This document shows, piece after piece, positions 54,461 to 64,000 of a stretch of 64,000 nt of DNA. Made by a program: the position numbers and the translations under genes. The stretch is from contig JAKCPI010015310.1 of the NCBI GenBank assembly GCA_023213315.1, positions 1 to 64,000 on the forward strand. Direction: 5' to 3'. The stretch comes from Euborellia annulipes. Taxonomy: Eukaryota > Arthropoda > Insecta > Dermaptera > Anisolabididae. The notes below the pieces were generated by a model. The model ran no database searches. It had not been told where the DNA came from and was given only the letters and a program-made list of their open reading frames with translations. Position 1 is the first letter of the stretch; each line of letters opens with the position of its first letter.

Positions 54461-55214
54461 AATGACCTCCTGAATCCAAATATACCCTTCGTTTTCCCCC
54501 ACCACGTACCGTTTTCGGGGGGTAGCCCCCTACTTATTTCCACCCCTTTTCGTTAATTATAGGGCCAAGAAAAAAATTTGGAGGGATGAAAAGGAATATT
54601 TTAGCCCTAACATTTCTTCAGAAGGTCTAGAGAAGTGAAAGGTTAAAAAACATTAACATCCAAGTGGGGGATGTGGGGGAGGATTTGGTCCCTTAAAATG
54701 CAAAAAAATCTTTAAAAATGATCGATTTTTTCCGATTTTTCCCAATTTTTTCACTGATTTTCTACATATTCCAGTTGACAGACCCACCTCACCCTTCCTT
54801 AAACATCCCTCAACTAAAAAAAATATATAGGATAAAGCGGGTGGGGTGTGAGCGATTCCAAAGCCCTTGCAAGAAGAATTTTTTTCAATTATTGACAAGA
54901 AATAATTTCTACCCCTTTAGATAAAATATGGAAATATTGAAGGACATAGAAGAATCCGTATATTTAACTTTAAATTTGTAAAGATCAGCCCAAAAAAATG
55001 AAAGTTAGCCGCATATTTGCCAATTTGACCAACTGAGCTGTGAATCTTCCATCTTCTTGCAAGGGCTTCGGAATCGCCCACACCCCACCCGCTTTGTCCT
55101 ATATATTTTTTTTTTAGTTGAGGGATATTCACGGAAGGGTGAGGTGGGTCTGTCAGCTGGAATATGTAGAAAATCAGTGAAAAAATTTTGAAAAAATCAA
55201 AAAAAATTGATCGT

Positions 55215-55521
55215 TGTTTAAATTAGGACTGTATCGCTGAAAACAAATTTGTTAACTTAATTTTAAGACGATGGGGATTAGGAAAATATAGCCTTTCTCT
55301 TTATAACAAATATATTTGTATTTAGAATTACTTACAGAACACAGAGATTAAATTATTAATTAACAACAATATACACATACAATATACAATCACACATGCA
55401 AACAAGATGGTACCACCTTTCACAATGACACGCGCACACCGATCACCTGGCCTCTCCGCTACTCCTCCATCCCCACTCCTCTCGACTCCTCAATTCCCCT
55501 AAATTCAACTAATATTTAACA
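55215..55521. repeat. Solo LTR, 307 bp
   Basis: TGTTTAAATTAGG...ATATTTAACA, flanked by exact 5-bp ATCGT (55210-55214, 55522-55526). TG/CA ends and a 5-bp duplication identify an LTR. It is absent from the same position of F2 copy 1. The family is unknown. Confidence 0.85.
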
Positions 55522-55855
55522 ATCGTCTTTAATGAATTTTTTGCATTTTAAGGGACAAAATCTTCCCCCACATCCCCCCTTGGATCCAAATGTTAATGTT
55601 TTTTAACTTTTCACTTCTCTAGACCTTCTGAAGAAATGTTAAAGCTAAAATATTCCTTTTCATCCCTCCAAATTTTTTTCGTGGCTCTATAATTAACGAA
55701 AAGGGGTGGAAATAAGTAGGGGGCTACCCCCCGAAAACGGTACGTGCTGGGGGAAAACGAAGGTCATAATTGGATTCAGGAGGTCATTTTACTTAAGAAT
55801 CTGAAGGAATTTTCTCGGGGCCAGAAAAAAAGTTTCATTTTGTAGCACAGTGTAA

Positions 55856-56271
55856 CTAACCGACGAGGAAAGCCAAAAGCAATTTGTGCATGAACTGACA
55901 TTGTTGAAATATCCACAATAATATTTACTTTGTACTTTTAAATAAATATTGGTATTTAGATTACAATTGGAAGATTTACGCCGGATCAGATATATAAGGA
56001 AAGGACCGGAGAATAAAAGTCAGGATTTGATGGACCCTCTCACATTATCTTTAATAAGCAGATATTTCGACTGGCATCACGCCTAGTCATTATCAGTGCA
56101 AACAACTACAAGAGATGAGCAAAAATTAATACATTATCCATATAATATTTTCAATTATTCCATTATGAACTCACATGATTTGGCGGAGGGCCCGTGTCAA
56201 ACAATAGGTGATGATTATTTTAAAATTTCACAGAAGCAGGGGCCAGACGCAAGCGAGCGAACGTTTAGTAT
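55856..56271 (+). other. Intronic stretch with a P-like module
   Basis: At 55998-56100, GGACCGGAGAATAAAAGTCA, AGCAGATATTTCGACTGGCA and CATTATCAGTGCAAAC resemble one half of the palindromic P elements. The rest has no feature. Confidence 0.5.
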
Positions 56272-56966
56272 AAAGGCGGCCATACACGGCAGGTCCATTT
56301 AGGCCGAGCCAATTTGTGCGAGTCCATTTTTCGACCGATCCAAAATAGGGGGTCATACACGGCCGAGCCAAGCAGGCCCGTTTGAAATTTGACATTTAAG
56401 AGTAAATAAAGGTTAGTCTCTTAGTAAATTGTCAAATCGGTGCCTAATACAACAAAATAAAAATGCCAAAAAAAAAATATATTTTTTTATAAGGAAGATA
56501 CAACAAGAAAAAACAAATAGAATTTATTAAATGATTTTGTTTAATAAGACAAAAAAATTGTTTAAAAAATATCAGAAAATATTTCACCATATAAATGATA
56601 AATAAAAAATGTTTATTTAAAGGCGGCCATACACGGCAGGTCCATTTAGGCCGAGCCAATTTGTGCGAGTCCATTTTTCGACCGATCCAAAATAGGGGGT
56701 CATACACGGCCGAGCCAAGCAGGCCCGTTTGAAATTTGACATTTAAGAGTAAATAAAGGTTAGTCTCTTAGTAAATTGTCAAATCGGTGCCTAATACAAC
56801 AAAATAAAAATGCCAAAAAAAAAAATATATTTTTTTATAAGGAAGATACAACAAGAAAAAACAAATAGAATTTATTAAATGATTTTGTTTAATAAGACAA
56901 AAAAATTGTTTAAAAAATATCAGAAAATATTTCACCATATAAATGATAAATAAAAAATGTTTATTT
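56272..56966 (+). repeat. Two tandem 347/348-bp units
   Basis: Nearly identical units, differing by one base in an A-run as read, each containing the element's terminal sequence. Confidence 0.93.
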
Positions 56967-57665
56967 AAATCCTTTATAGAAGGAAAAACAACCTTTTGTA
57001 GCTCGTTAGGCTACATCTGTGCCTTTTTTGAAATAGAATTTCGTTTAATACAACAAAATGAAAAATTGCATAAAAATATCCCAATATAATGTCATCTTTC
57101 GTATCATAAATAATTTAAATAATTTTTAAAAATTGAAAATTTTTATTTAAATCTTAAACACAAGTGAAGAAACGGTTACAAATTAAATGTAGGACATTTT
57201 GTGGGTCATTGAATCAAAATGCAAAATTGCCCCGAAAAATGCGGGATGAATGGTTACCATTGATCATTTGAACTTCCCCCCAACAAAAGACATGTCACTC
57301 ATAATTATCTTAATTTTAGTACTTTTTCAAAATTTTATTAAAAAAAAATGATTTAAAAAATATTTAAATAATTATCCTAATTAAAATCTCTTCAGAAAAT
57401 TTTAAAAAAATATCAAAAGGATCTAAAAAAAAGAAATATGAATCTGGCAACGCTGCACAAGTTTTGGCTTGGCTCGGTGAACTGCCATACACGGCGAGGA
57501 CAAATCCAAGGCTCGTGGACTTGGCTCTGTGGATTTTGGATCGGATGGAAATCCAACCGAGCCAACTAACGGTCGCCGAGCCAACTCGGTTTCCCCATAC
57601 ACGGCGAGTTTTGGATCGGTGCCGGGCCATTTTGGATTTTGGACCTGCCGTGTATGGCAGCCTTA
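56272..57665. mobile_element. TIR element with 347-bp internal tandem duplication
   Basis: The left AAAGGCGGCCATACACGGCA and AGGTCCA recur inverted at the right end (TGGACCTGCCGTGTATGGCAGCCTTA). CCATACACGGC-type motifs recur at least six times near the ends. The left 347 bp are repeated in tandem (56272-56618, 56619-56966). TTAA-like flanks are seen but not decisive. No transposase. Confidence 0.75.
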
Positions 57666-58336
57666 AGAGATCATGAGTCGGAGTTAATATATTTCCCCCA
57701 CTCTCCACTCATGCACCTTCATATCTGCTTCCCGAATTACAAATATGAACATTAATCATTTACCTTCACCCATTGAATTTACACAAACCTTGGAATGTAA
57801 AAAATTATTTTTAGAAAATATTAGAAAATTTTACAAAGGTAGATTCATTACAAAACGATTTTCTTCAATAGATTTAGTTGTAACTACAATAAACAAAATG
57901 ATAACCTATATATACTGAAGCGGTCAAAAGAATTTTTGGATATAAATTATTTCGTTAATTAATTTGTAAATTTAAATATAAGCGGTAGTTAATATTGGCT
58001 AGTAATTGAATAAACTCTAAACAAAATAAGTCAAGAAACTGAACCAGCAGTGTTGGGTAGTGTGAGCAAGGCGGCGAGGTAACGGTACTTCAACGGACTC
58101 TGAAAAAATGGCTGGGTGAGTGGGTTGTTTTTGTCCGGTGCTCCCTGTTTTTGCTAAATATCTCAAATAACATCAAGAAGATTAAAACACCAGACTATCA
58201 AATTTGTTCGTTTGACCATACTGGTCATTCTGAACAAATAAATATCAAAATCCGACTTGTGAAAGTGAAAATACAGCCAGTGATTTAGTGGCGTGGGTTT
58301 TGGCCAGCCTAGAAGCCGAATAATACGTTACGAACA
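57666..58336 (+). other. Intronic stretch without clear features
   Basis: No repeat family or ORF identified. Confidence 0.45.
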
Positions 58337-58380
58337 AAGTTATGATACAGGGATACGACGTTGTAAAAAAGTCATACCCC
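58337..58380. repeat. Detached terminus of element T, head-to-head with copy 2
   Basis: GTTATGATACAGGGATACGA ... AAGTCATACCCC is the right end of element T. Here it lies immediately left of another copy's left end. Confidence 0.75.
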
Positions 58381-58653
58381 TTTTAGGGGTATGACTTTTC
58401 GACTTTTTTATCCTAAAATGATTTCCTGTAGCATGAATGAATGAACTTTTGCCTATTAATGACTAAAATGACGTTTATTCCATGAAAATAAAAAAAAAAG
58501 GTCACGCACAAACCACTTTGAAATTTTAGTTTGATTAGTCGCACTCTTATATAAGCCGGTATATAAGGGAGGTGTACAAAGCGGGTAGTTGAGTTTTAAT
58601 TAGCTTAATTTGCTTAATTTGGTGTCAACTATAACATTCGGAACGCTCTAGAC

Positions 58654-59334
58654 CAGGGATGAGCAACCCGCGGCCGCGGCCCGCCAAGCATTTCTAAAAT
58701 TGAAAATAAATATTTTTTTATTTTAATTTTATCATTATCAGTATGCCCAGTATAGAAAGGATCCATGTGGATACAGTTCTCGAATACTTTCAAATGGAAG
58801 TGATTGACATGCAGAATAATACCGATTTAAAAAATGTATTTTTCTCTGTAAACATCGAAAATTTTTTTAAGTCTTATGTGAGCCCTGAGAAATTTCCGCT
58901 TTTGACGAAAAATGCAAACCAAATGATGTCTCTGTTCGGAAGTACGTATGTTTGCGAACAATTATTTTCAACCATGAAATTAATCGAAAATGACCACCGA
59001 TCAAGACTGAGTGATGCACGATTAGAAAGGTGCGTACGTGTAGCTACCTCATCAAATCCGGCCGATATTGATCAGCTTATATAAAAAAAAACTGTGCCAA
59101 ATTTCTCATTAAAAATTTCAAGTAAATCCGTTTTTCTGTTCTTTTCTTGATTGTTTTTATTTTCCATTAAAATTTGTATATGAAATCTTTACTTTTTTTA
59201 AATTTTATATTTTTTTATTCTAAAGTTTATTATAAATAAAGTTTTGTAAATTATTAATAAGTGTTACTTTATGTGGGGCCCGCCAAAAAATTTTAAAATT
59301 TAAATTGGCCCGTTGAAAAGGTTGCTCACCCCTG
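58654..59334 (+). mobile_element. hAT element remnant with transposase C-terminus
   Basis: Ends CAGGGATGAGCAACC / GGTTGCTCACCCCTG with 8-bp CTCTAGAC / CTCTAGAA (58646-58653, 59335-59342; one mismatch). 681 bp. It keeps only the 3' end of the transposase gene. Confidence 0.9.
58743..59084 (+). pseudogene. hAT transposase, C-terminal dimerisation region
   Basis: 113 codons: FPLLTKNANQMMSLFGSTYV, CEQLFSTMKLIENDHRSRLS and DARLERCVRVATSS. The CEQLFSTMKxIKxxxRSRLxDxxLExxLRxA pattern is the hAT C-terminal domain, closest in style to ZBED5/GTF2IRD2-like transposases. The N-terminal zinc finger and the catalytic core are absent, so it is an internally deleted copy. Confidence 0.88.
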
Positions 59335-59748
59335 CTCTAGAAATCCGGGAGGGGGGGGTCAAGGTACCCCCAGGGAAGGAGTCCATAATCATAGTTATAT
59401 ATTTTATTTTTCTAATAAACATTTAATGATAAATTATATAAATCCTATTTAAAAAAAAAAGCAAATTTTAGTATTTTTTTTATTATTCTAAATAAAAGAC
59501 AGGGGTTGTTCGGCTGCAGCAAATGTTCGAAGAGAAAGGTCACCCCAAACCCAAGTTTATTAGTTGCCAGCCAGCTCCATGTTCTGGATCGCCTTCTACG
59601 TGTTGTCATGGGCGATGAGCTCCATGGGTTGACTAAATCATCAAACATCCACTACTTCTTTGTGCAGAATTTAATTATCAATTATTATTAATTGAAAGGA
59701 GATTTCCGCAACGTTAAAACTAAAATTAAGGAAACAGGCGACTGAAGA

Positions 59749-59890
59749 GACGACATGAAGTTTCTTTACCAACTCACTCGTGTTTTCCGTCACTTCGCTG
59801 AGAGTAATGAAATCCCCTTCGTCAAGTTTCAACAAATCCCAAGCATCAGCAATGCTCGCTGGACCTCTCGTACCATTTTAGCCTGAAATC
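59749..59890 (+). pseudogene. Unrecognised protein remnant in element T, copy 2
   Basis: DDMKFLYQLTRVFRHFAESN, EIPFVKFQQIPSISNARWTS, RTILA then stop; parallels 42951-43120. Family unknown. Confidence 0.45.
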
Positions 59891-60559
59891 CGTAACAGGT
59901 TGCGTTAAATTTGTCCATTCATTTCTTACTAATGGGCTGATCATTAAATCAGCAGCCAATGGTTTGGCGTTGAAAATTTTGATGAACTATCTGCAGCTCT
60001 GAATCACCAGGGCTCAATTGCTTGAAAACCCACTGGAAAACAGTTGAGTTTCCAATCAACATTGCCCGAAGTAATCAATGTTGTGAGTGTGCGGTGCAAT
60101 GAAAGTTATGGAAGAAATCTACTAAGACTCCTCCCTCAACAAGGACAACCCCCACTGAGATTCATCCTCACCAATGACATTATTATCTAGATATTTTACT
60201 TCCTTGTGTCTTTAATGACCCTATGTAAGTGAGTCTAAAGCTTGTGTTCAATTTTGTATCTATTTACAGTGACTACAAAAAATTGGCAAAAATCTGATAA
60301 ATAAAATTTTCAAATCATTTTGTGCGTGACGTTTTTTTATCAATCGCCTTGAAAGTAAGATTTTATTTAATCTTTAGTAAAAGTTCATCCAATTAAGATA
60401 CAGGGTTACGAGGTTGTAAAAAAGTCATACCCCTAATGCTTGTAGTTTATGAAAGCTTTGCCAGTTATATATGTTCTTCTTGATTAGTAGACATGTTGGT
60501 GGAATTATGTAGTTGTAAAAATATATATTTAATAGGGGACCCTAAACATCAAAAACGGA

Positions 60560-61036
60560 TCCAAAATTCCTTCAATTGAACAAGTTCTCACAGAGATTTT
60601 ATAATCATCAGATCATAGAAGAAGTGCACTCTCTCTCTTCTACAGGTATTACCATGGTCAATGCTCTGCCGAATTAAAATCAATTATCCGACCCAATGCA
60701 ATATATTCACGGAATTCACGGAACAAGAGAGGCATCTTCCCAGCATCACTATGCTGTTCAGATCAGGACTAACAGAACTAGTCAATTTCATTCTTCCTTT
60801 GTCCCCATGACCTCCCGTGATTGGAAAAAGCTCCCTGCGTCTATCTTCCCTAAAACCTACAATCTTCAGACTTTCAAGTCTGATCTCAACAGGCAACTTC
60901 TCAGTTCCCGCAGTTGAGTTTCCCTTTTATGCTTCTCCTTTTGTTTTTATTTTCTTCCTGGCTGCATGTGACCACTGGTCATTATAGGTCTTCGGACCTT
61001 ATGCGCCCATTCCAAAAAAAAAAAAATAAATAAAAT
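60560..61036 (+). pseudogene. LINE 3' end, 5'-truncated
   Basis: The C-terminal ORF at 60696-60917 includes HHYAVQIRTNRTSQFHSSFV, PMTSRDWKKLPASIFPKTYN and LQTFKSDLNRQLL, the usual LINE tail with W..LP. It is followed by a 3' UTR and an A-rich tail (61017-61036). Confidence 0.8.
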
Positions 61037-61200
61037 AATATCCACGAAGTGAATTTAACTGTGTATTTTCTTTTGGGACAAGGCACGAATTTCTACCAAA
61101 TTATTGTCAAATTGTATGAAGAAACTTGTTAACCTGTATCAAGCTTGGAGAGACTTAACAAAAAATGCAAATAAATCAAAATGTGTTTAAGCGAGGTTAA

Positions 61201-61290
61201 GAAGAATTTGTAAGTAAACTTGACAATTTATTTGATATTGCTCATGTAAAGGCACTTCAACTAATTAAAATTGAAGAAGATAGACTATTC
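61201..61290 (+). pseudogene. Short conserved-looking fragment, family unknown
   Basis: The frame reads EEFVSKLDNLFDIAHVKALQ then LIKIEEDRLF. An LFDIAHxxA...I.EED pattern is familiar to me from uncharacterised arthropod transposon-associated proteins, but I cannot name the family. Stops lie upstream. Confidence 0.3.
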
Positions 61291-61329
61291 TGCGTCATAC
61301 ACACACTCAACCTTCCTCCTGCTCTCAGA

Positions 61330-61700
61330 GACCAAACCAAGCCTCTGAGGCATCCACTAAATTGACCTGGGGACCTGCAAGACTGCGACCCCCGTAAACA
61401 AACCACCCCAACAATTCCCCCCTAATCAAAATTTTTCCCGTGTGCCGCCCGCGGAACTTTTTCTCTTGCGCGGAACCAAAATTTTTTACCATTTTTTTTA
61501 GACACGAAATTATTGCCGCCCGCGGAACCAAAATTTTTTCCCGTGTGCCGCCTGCGGAACATTTCCTCTTGCGCGGAACCAAATTTTTTTTTTGCCGCCC
61601 GCGGAACCTTAGTTTTTTCGGGTCCGCTTGCGGAACCAAAATTTTTTTTTATTTTTCCCTTTTTGCCGCCCCTCCAGGTTGCCGCCTAGTTTGCCTAGTG
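61330..61700. repeat. Degenerate repeat with GCCGCCCGCGGAACC units
   Basis: Several imperfect units of GCCGCCCGCGGAACCAAAAT and TTTTT spacing. The left part (61330-61410) is the inverted match to 38835-38930 (GACCTGGGGACC, ACTGCGACCCCCGTAAACAA). Open frames on both strands are spurious. Confidence 0.6.
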
Positions 61701-62090
61701 GACGCGCCACCCCTGCGGCAAACCCTAAGAGACTATGTCTCAGGGATTCTTACGTTAAATAAATGTAAACACTGCATATAATAGTGAACAGGGAGAAAAA
61801 AAAAAAAAACATGTATCTATTTGTGATAATAAACATACGTGAATAAAGAGAAACTCATTAAAACTTGACATAATTTCTTTAATTATTTTCTTTTTTTTTA
61901 ATATAATCAAAAAGTTATTTGTTTAATTAGAAGAAAGGGACGGGAACCTTCCCGGGACACCAGTCAGGTGAAATAAAAAGCGTTATATTTTGTTGCCGAC
62001 GATTCGGGTGCTAGCCGCACTCACCCTCAGGACAATTATATTATTATTTGTTTATTTTAGAAGTTAAAATTTTGCTGGGACAGATCGTTG
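61701..62090 (+). other. Intronic stretch, no clear feature
   Basis: AT-rich, with a short GGGACGGGAACCTTCCCGGG palindromic patch near 61938. Confidence 0.45.
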
Positions 62091-62320
62091 AGGTAATGGA
62101 TATGGAGAAAATATACACCAGCGAGTTGCTTTCCACAATTAAAATAATTTATTCTGCAAATATTTCGGAATGCCTACGTGTAGAGCGTAATTACATAAGT
62201 GTAATTTGACGCACTGAAGATGGATTGCGTAGGCATACCGCAATATTTGCAGAATAAATTATTTTAATTGTGGAAAACAACTATGTGTATATTTTCATAT
62301 TTTCTCCATATCTATTACCT
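62091..62320. mobile_element. Small palindromic element, P-like
   Basis: AGGTAATGGATATGGAGAAA ATATACAC and its complement at the right end; AATTAAAATAATTTATTCTG CAAATATTTCGG mirrored internally, with CACTGAAGATGG at the centre. Same architecture as the P elements (ATATTTCG ... GAAGATG ... CG-ATATTT), different sequence. Confidence 0.65.
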
Positions 62321-62511
62321 TTGTTTATTTTATTTACTAATTTTCATTATTTTGCCACTGTTATCATAGGTCTTTTAATCTTATACTGTCTATTCCTTTA
62401 TAAAAAAAATTTCTTCCCCTCTCCCTCCCCCTTCTGTGGAAAATCAAGGGCCGTATTTGCCTATTTCTATTTATTCAGGGACAGGCAATGATGTAATTTA
62501 TATTTTTTTAG

Positions 62512-62686
62512 GAGCTTGTATTAACACTCAAACAGAAGAAACACAAGAGACGGCATTAACACTTGCTTGTTGTGGAGGTTTTACTGATGTAGCCGAATTC
62601 CTTATCAAAGCAGGGGCGGATATCGAACAGGGTGCATCAACTCCTCTCATGGAGGCTGCTCAAGAAGGTCATCTAGATCTTGTCCG
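62512..62686 (+). CDS. mask: mask exon 10 (ankyrin repeats)
   Basis: Acceptor TTTTTTTAG, donor GTGAGA. Encodes ACINTQTEETQETALTLACC, GGFTDVAEFLIKAGADIEQG and ASTPLMEAAQEGHLDLVR; phases match exon 9 (split Gly) and leave two bases of an Arg codon. Downstream exons lie beyond the window or were not found before 64000. Confidence 0.97.
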
Positions 62687-63047
62687 GTGAGAAACATTAT
62701 TTTTCTTTGAATTTAATATAGCTTAGAGATGTTGCAATTCATTAAAAATGATAACAAAACGAAACAGACCAAGAAATTATCATTAAAAATGATTTAGTGA
62801 CACTATTCGATATTTCTGTTTAATTGCATCATCAAGTTTTATTGTTGTTTACTTGTTCAAAAGAAAAATGGTCAAATGGGCCCATATCTTTAAAATAATG
62901 TAAAGGACGAATCACACGGTCTGTTTGTGCATGCATGCAGATTATTTCACACGATTCTCCTCTGGGTATGAGTCTTTTATGACCCTTGCGAGCTTTTACT
63001 TGCAGGTTTTGGCTAATAGAACATAGATAAATAGATATGCAAGCCCA
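62687..63047 (+). other. Start of mask intron 10
   Basis: AT-rich intronic sequence with a CATGCATGCA patch; nothing else recognised before the gypsy-like fragment. Confidence 0.5.
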
Positions 63048-63467
63048 TCAAAGTTGGCCAATGTTGACATATGGCACAAAAATCCAACTAACTGCAAATT
63101 CAAATTCATGGAGAAAATCGGCTCCTATAATCCCTTTTTCGACCTTCGCTAGAATGAACGGCCATTCGAACTTTCTTCTAAGACCAAGATCGATATTTAA
63201 TAATTTTTTACCATAGGTTGGAATTTCCGAGCCATTCGCTGCAAACAATTTGAAATTAGATGGTTCTCCATTGTTACTTTTTCCCGCTGGTAGGACAGAA
63301 ATGTCTGCGCCGCTATCAACAAGGAATCTCTTTCCGGTTGTTTTATCGTTTAGAAATAGTCTGAAGTTGCGGCTAGGAGAGATATGGTCGACAGCTGACG
63401 TAGCCGCTAACGTGGCTGCCCCTGGGAGTTTCCCGAGTTCGAATTCCATGCGCAAGGTGCCACGCAC
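63048..63467 (-). pseudogene. Gypsy-type aspartic protease
   Basis: Encodes KRFLVDSGADISVLPAG, with the active-site DSGA, then NIDLGLRRKFEWPFILAKV and IIGADFLHEF, a typical retropepsin fold. The frame ends soon after. The initial Met is internal; the frame follows a shift near 63440. Confidence 0.85.
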
Positions 63468-64000
63468 TTTTCTGGCTTACATCTTTTTCCAAATCTAAAA
63501 TGGTAATAACAGTATTTACCGTTTTGGTCAAATCTGGGGCGACTTCGGCTTCGTTTTCGCGTCCTGGTTCCACTTACTTCTTCTTACTTCTTTCTCCAAT
63601 GCCTCTATCTTCATATAAAGGTCATGGAGAGAGAACGACGTTGATGCCGTAGCTAACGTTGGCGTACTGGCCATCGCATTTACTTCGCGAGCGAATTTGA
63701 GGTCGCATACTCGGTCACCGATCTGAGCCATCTTGTTCAAGTCGTCGTCCGCCACTACGAGGACACTCCTCACCTGATCAGGCAATTTATTAAGCCAGAG
63801 GGTTTTTAACACACTATCTGAAAAATTATCACCCGCTAATGCTTTCATTTTTCTTAATAATTGACTAGGTTTCAATTCGCCAAGGTCAATTTCGCTCACC
63901 AATTTTTGTACTTTTTTCTCCTCACTTTCTTTAAAAATGGCTATGAGCCTCTCCTTGGCTAAGGTATAACGATTTGGTGCGCTACTAGTGACTAGATCGA
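63440..64000 (-). pseudogene. Gypsy-type Gag with Cys/His motif, partial
   Basis: The longest ORF (63528-63902) reads EIDLGELKPSQLLRKMKALA and LKTLWLNKLPDQVRSVL, the Gag core of a Mag/CsRn1-like gypsy clade, then a short coiled region (LYMKIEALEKEVRRSK). In another frame nearer the protease a CYYHFRFGKRC...CVAPCAW motif is readable, the nucleic-acid-binding site of these Gags. There are frameshifts between the parts. The N-terminus continues past 64000 (YTLAKERLIAIFKESEEKK). Confidence 0.8.

Larger units (their letters stand above)
51678..55852. mobile_element. Foldback element F2, copy 2, with LINE and solo LTR inside
   Basis: Same ends as copy 1 (CACTGTGC / GCACAGTG) with TAA flanks (51675-51677, 55853-55855). 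The left arm is interrupted after 53 bp by a LINE (51731-54460). The right arm is interrupted by a 307-bp solo LTR (55215-55521). The remainder matches 30305-31434 closely. Confidence 0.88.
58384..60435. mobile_element. hAT-type element T, copy 2
   Basis: TAGGGGTATGACTTTT ... AAAGTCATACCCCTA. The internal sequence parallels copy 1 (42288-44675): GGTCACGCACAAACCACTTT, AAGCCGGTATATAAGGGAGG. It lacks the Helitron but has its own hAT insertion. No matching 8-bp flanks, perhaps because of the adjoining terminus. Confidence 0.8.
63048..64000 (-). mobile_element. Gypsy-type retrotransposon fragment (Gag-protease), runs off the edge
   Basis: Minus-strand gag followed by an aspartic protease. RT, RNase H and integrase are absent on the 3' side, where the element is truncated near 63048. 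The 5' side leaves the window. It lies in mask intron 10, antisense to the gene. Confidence 0.8.

Noticed and set aside
61440..61700. CRISPR-like regular repeats (GCCGCCCGCGGAACC)
   Set aside because: Units are irregular, diverged and have no unique spacers; the context is a eukaryotic intron.

Overview
The window is nuclear DNA of an animal, most probably an insect or another arthropod. It is AT-rich and has spliced genes with GT-AG introns. It is packed with arthropod-type transposons: a copia element with a half-tRNA-iMet primer site, an R1-clade LINE of the Waldo type, hAT MITEs, Helitrons, a Penelope-like element and tRNA-derived SINEs. No bacterial operons, rRNA genes or CRISPR arrays were seen.

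Only one host gene is clear. It is the plus-strand orthologue of Drosophila mask (vertebrate ANKHD1/ANKRD17), a multiple-ankyrin-repeat scaffold protein. Ten exons (9943-62686, 1502 coding bases, about 500 codons) were traced, with consistent splice phases throughout. They cover the N-terminus and the first ankyrin block. The gene runs off the right edge before the later ankyrin repeats and the KH domain. Exons 1-5 are compact; the next exons are separated by introns of 15.9, 13.3, 10.0 and 11.2 kb that consist mostly of transposons.

Layout. 1-6550: a copia retrotransposon with identical LTRs, broken by one frameshift and by a 2.1 kb foldback element. 6551-8205: remnants and a possible mask promoter. 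8206-9700: a hAT MITE directly upstream of mask. 9943-11530: mask exons 1-5. 11531-27394: intron 5, with several long inverted-repeat elements, a Helitron, a 33-bp minisatellite, a second copy of the copia-invading foldback, and a foldback containing nested hAT, SINE and palindromic elements. 27395-27750: exons 6-7. 27751-41008: intron 7, with two foldbacks, a Waldo-like LINE and a full-length but frameshifted LINE, both sitting in one copy of a dispersed repeat (called R here). 41009-41104: exon 8. 41105-51145: intron 8, with a Penelope-like element containing a hAT-type element, which contains a Helitron, which contains a MITE; also a solo LTR split by a hAT element. 51146-51335: exon 9. 51336-62511: intron 9, with a foldback carrying a LINE and a solo LTR, an element with a 347-bp internal duplication, and a second copy of the hAT-type element. 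62512-62686: exon 10. 63048-64000: part of a gypsy-type gag-protease on the minus strand.

The main biological theme is the density of near-perfect long inverted repeats (arms of 0.5-0.9 kb) inside transcribed introns of one conserved gene. Each could fold into long double-stranded RNA in the mask pre-mRNA. Many elements could be delimited to the base from target-site duplications read directly in the sequence, which gives a relative order of insertion.
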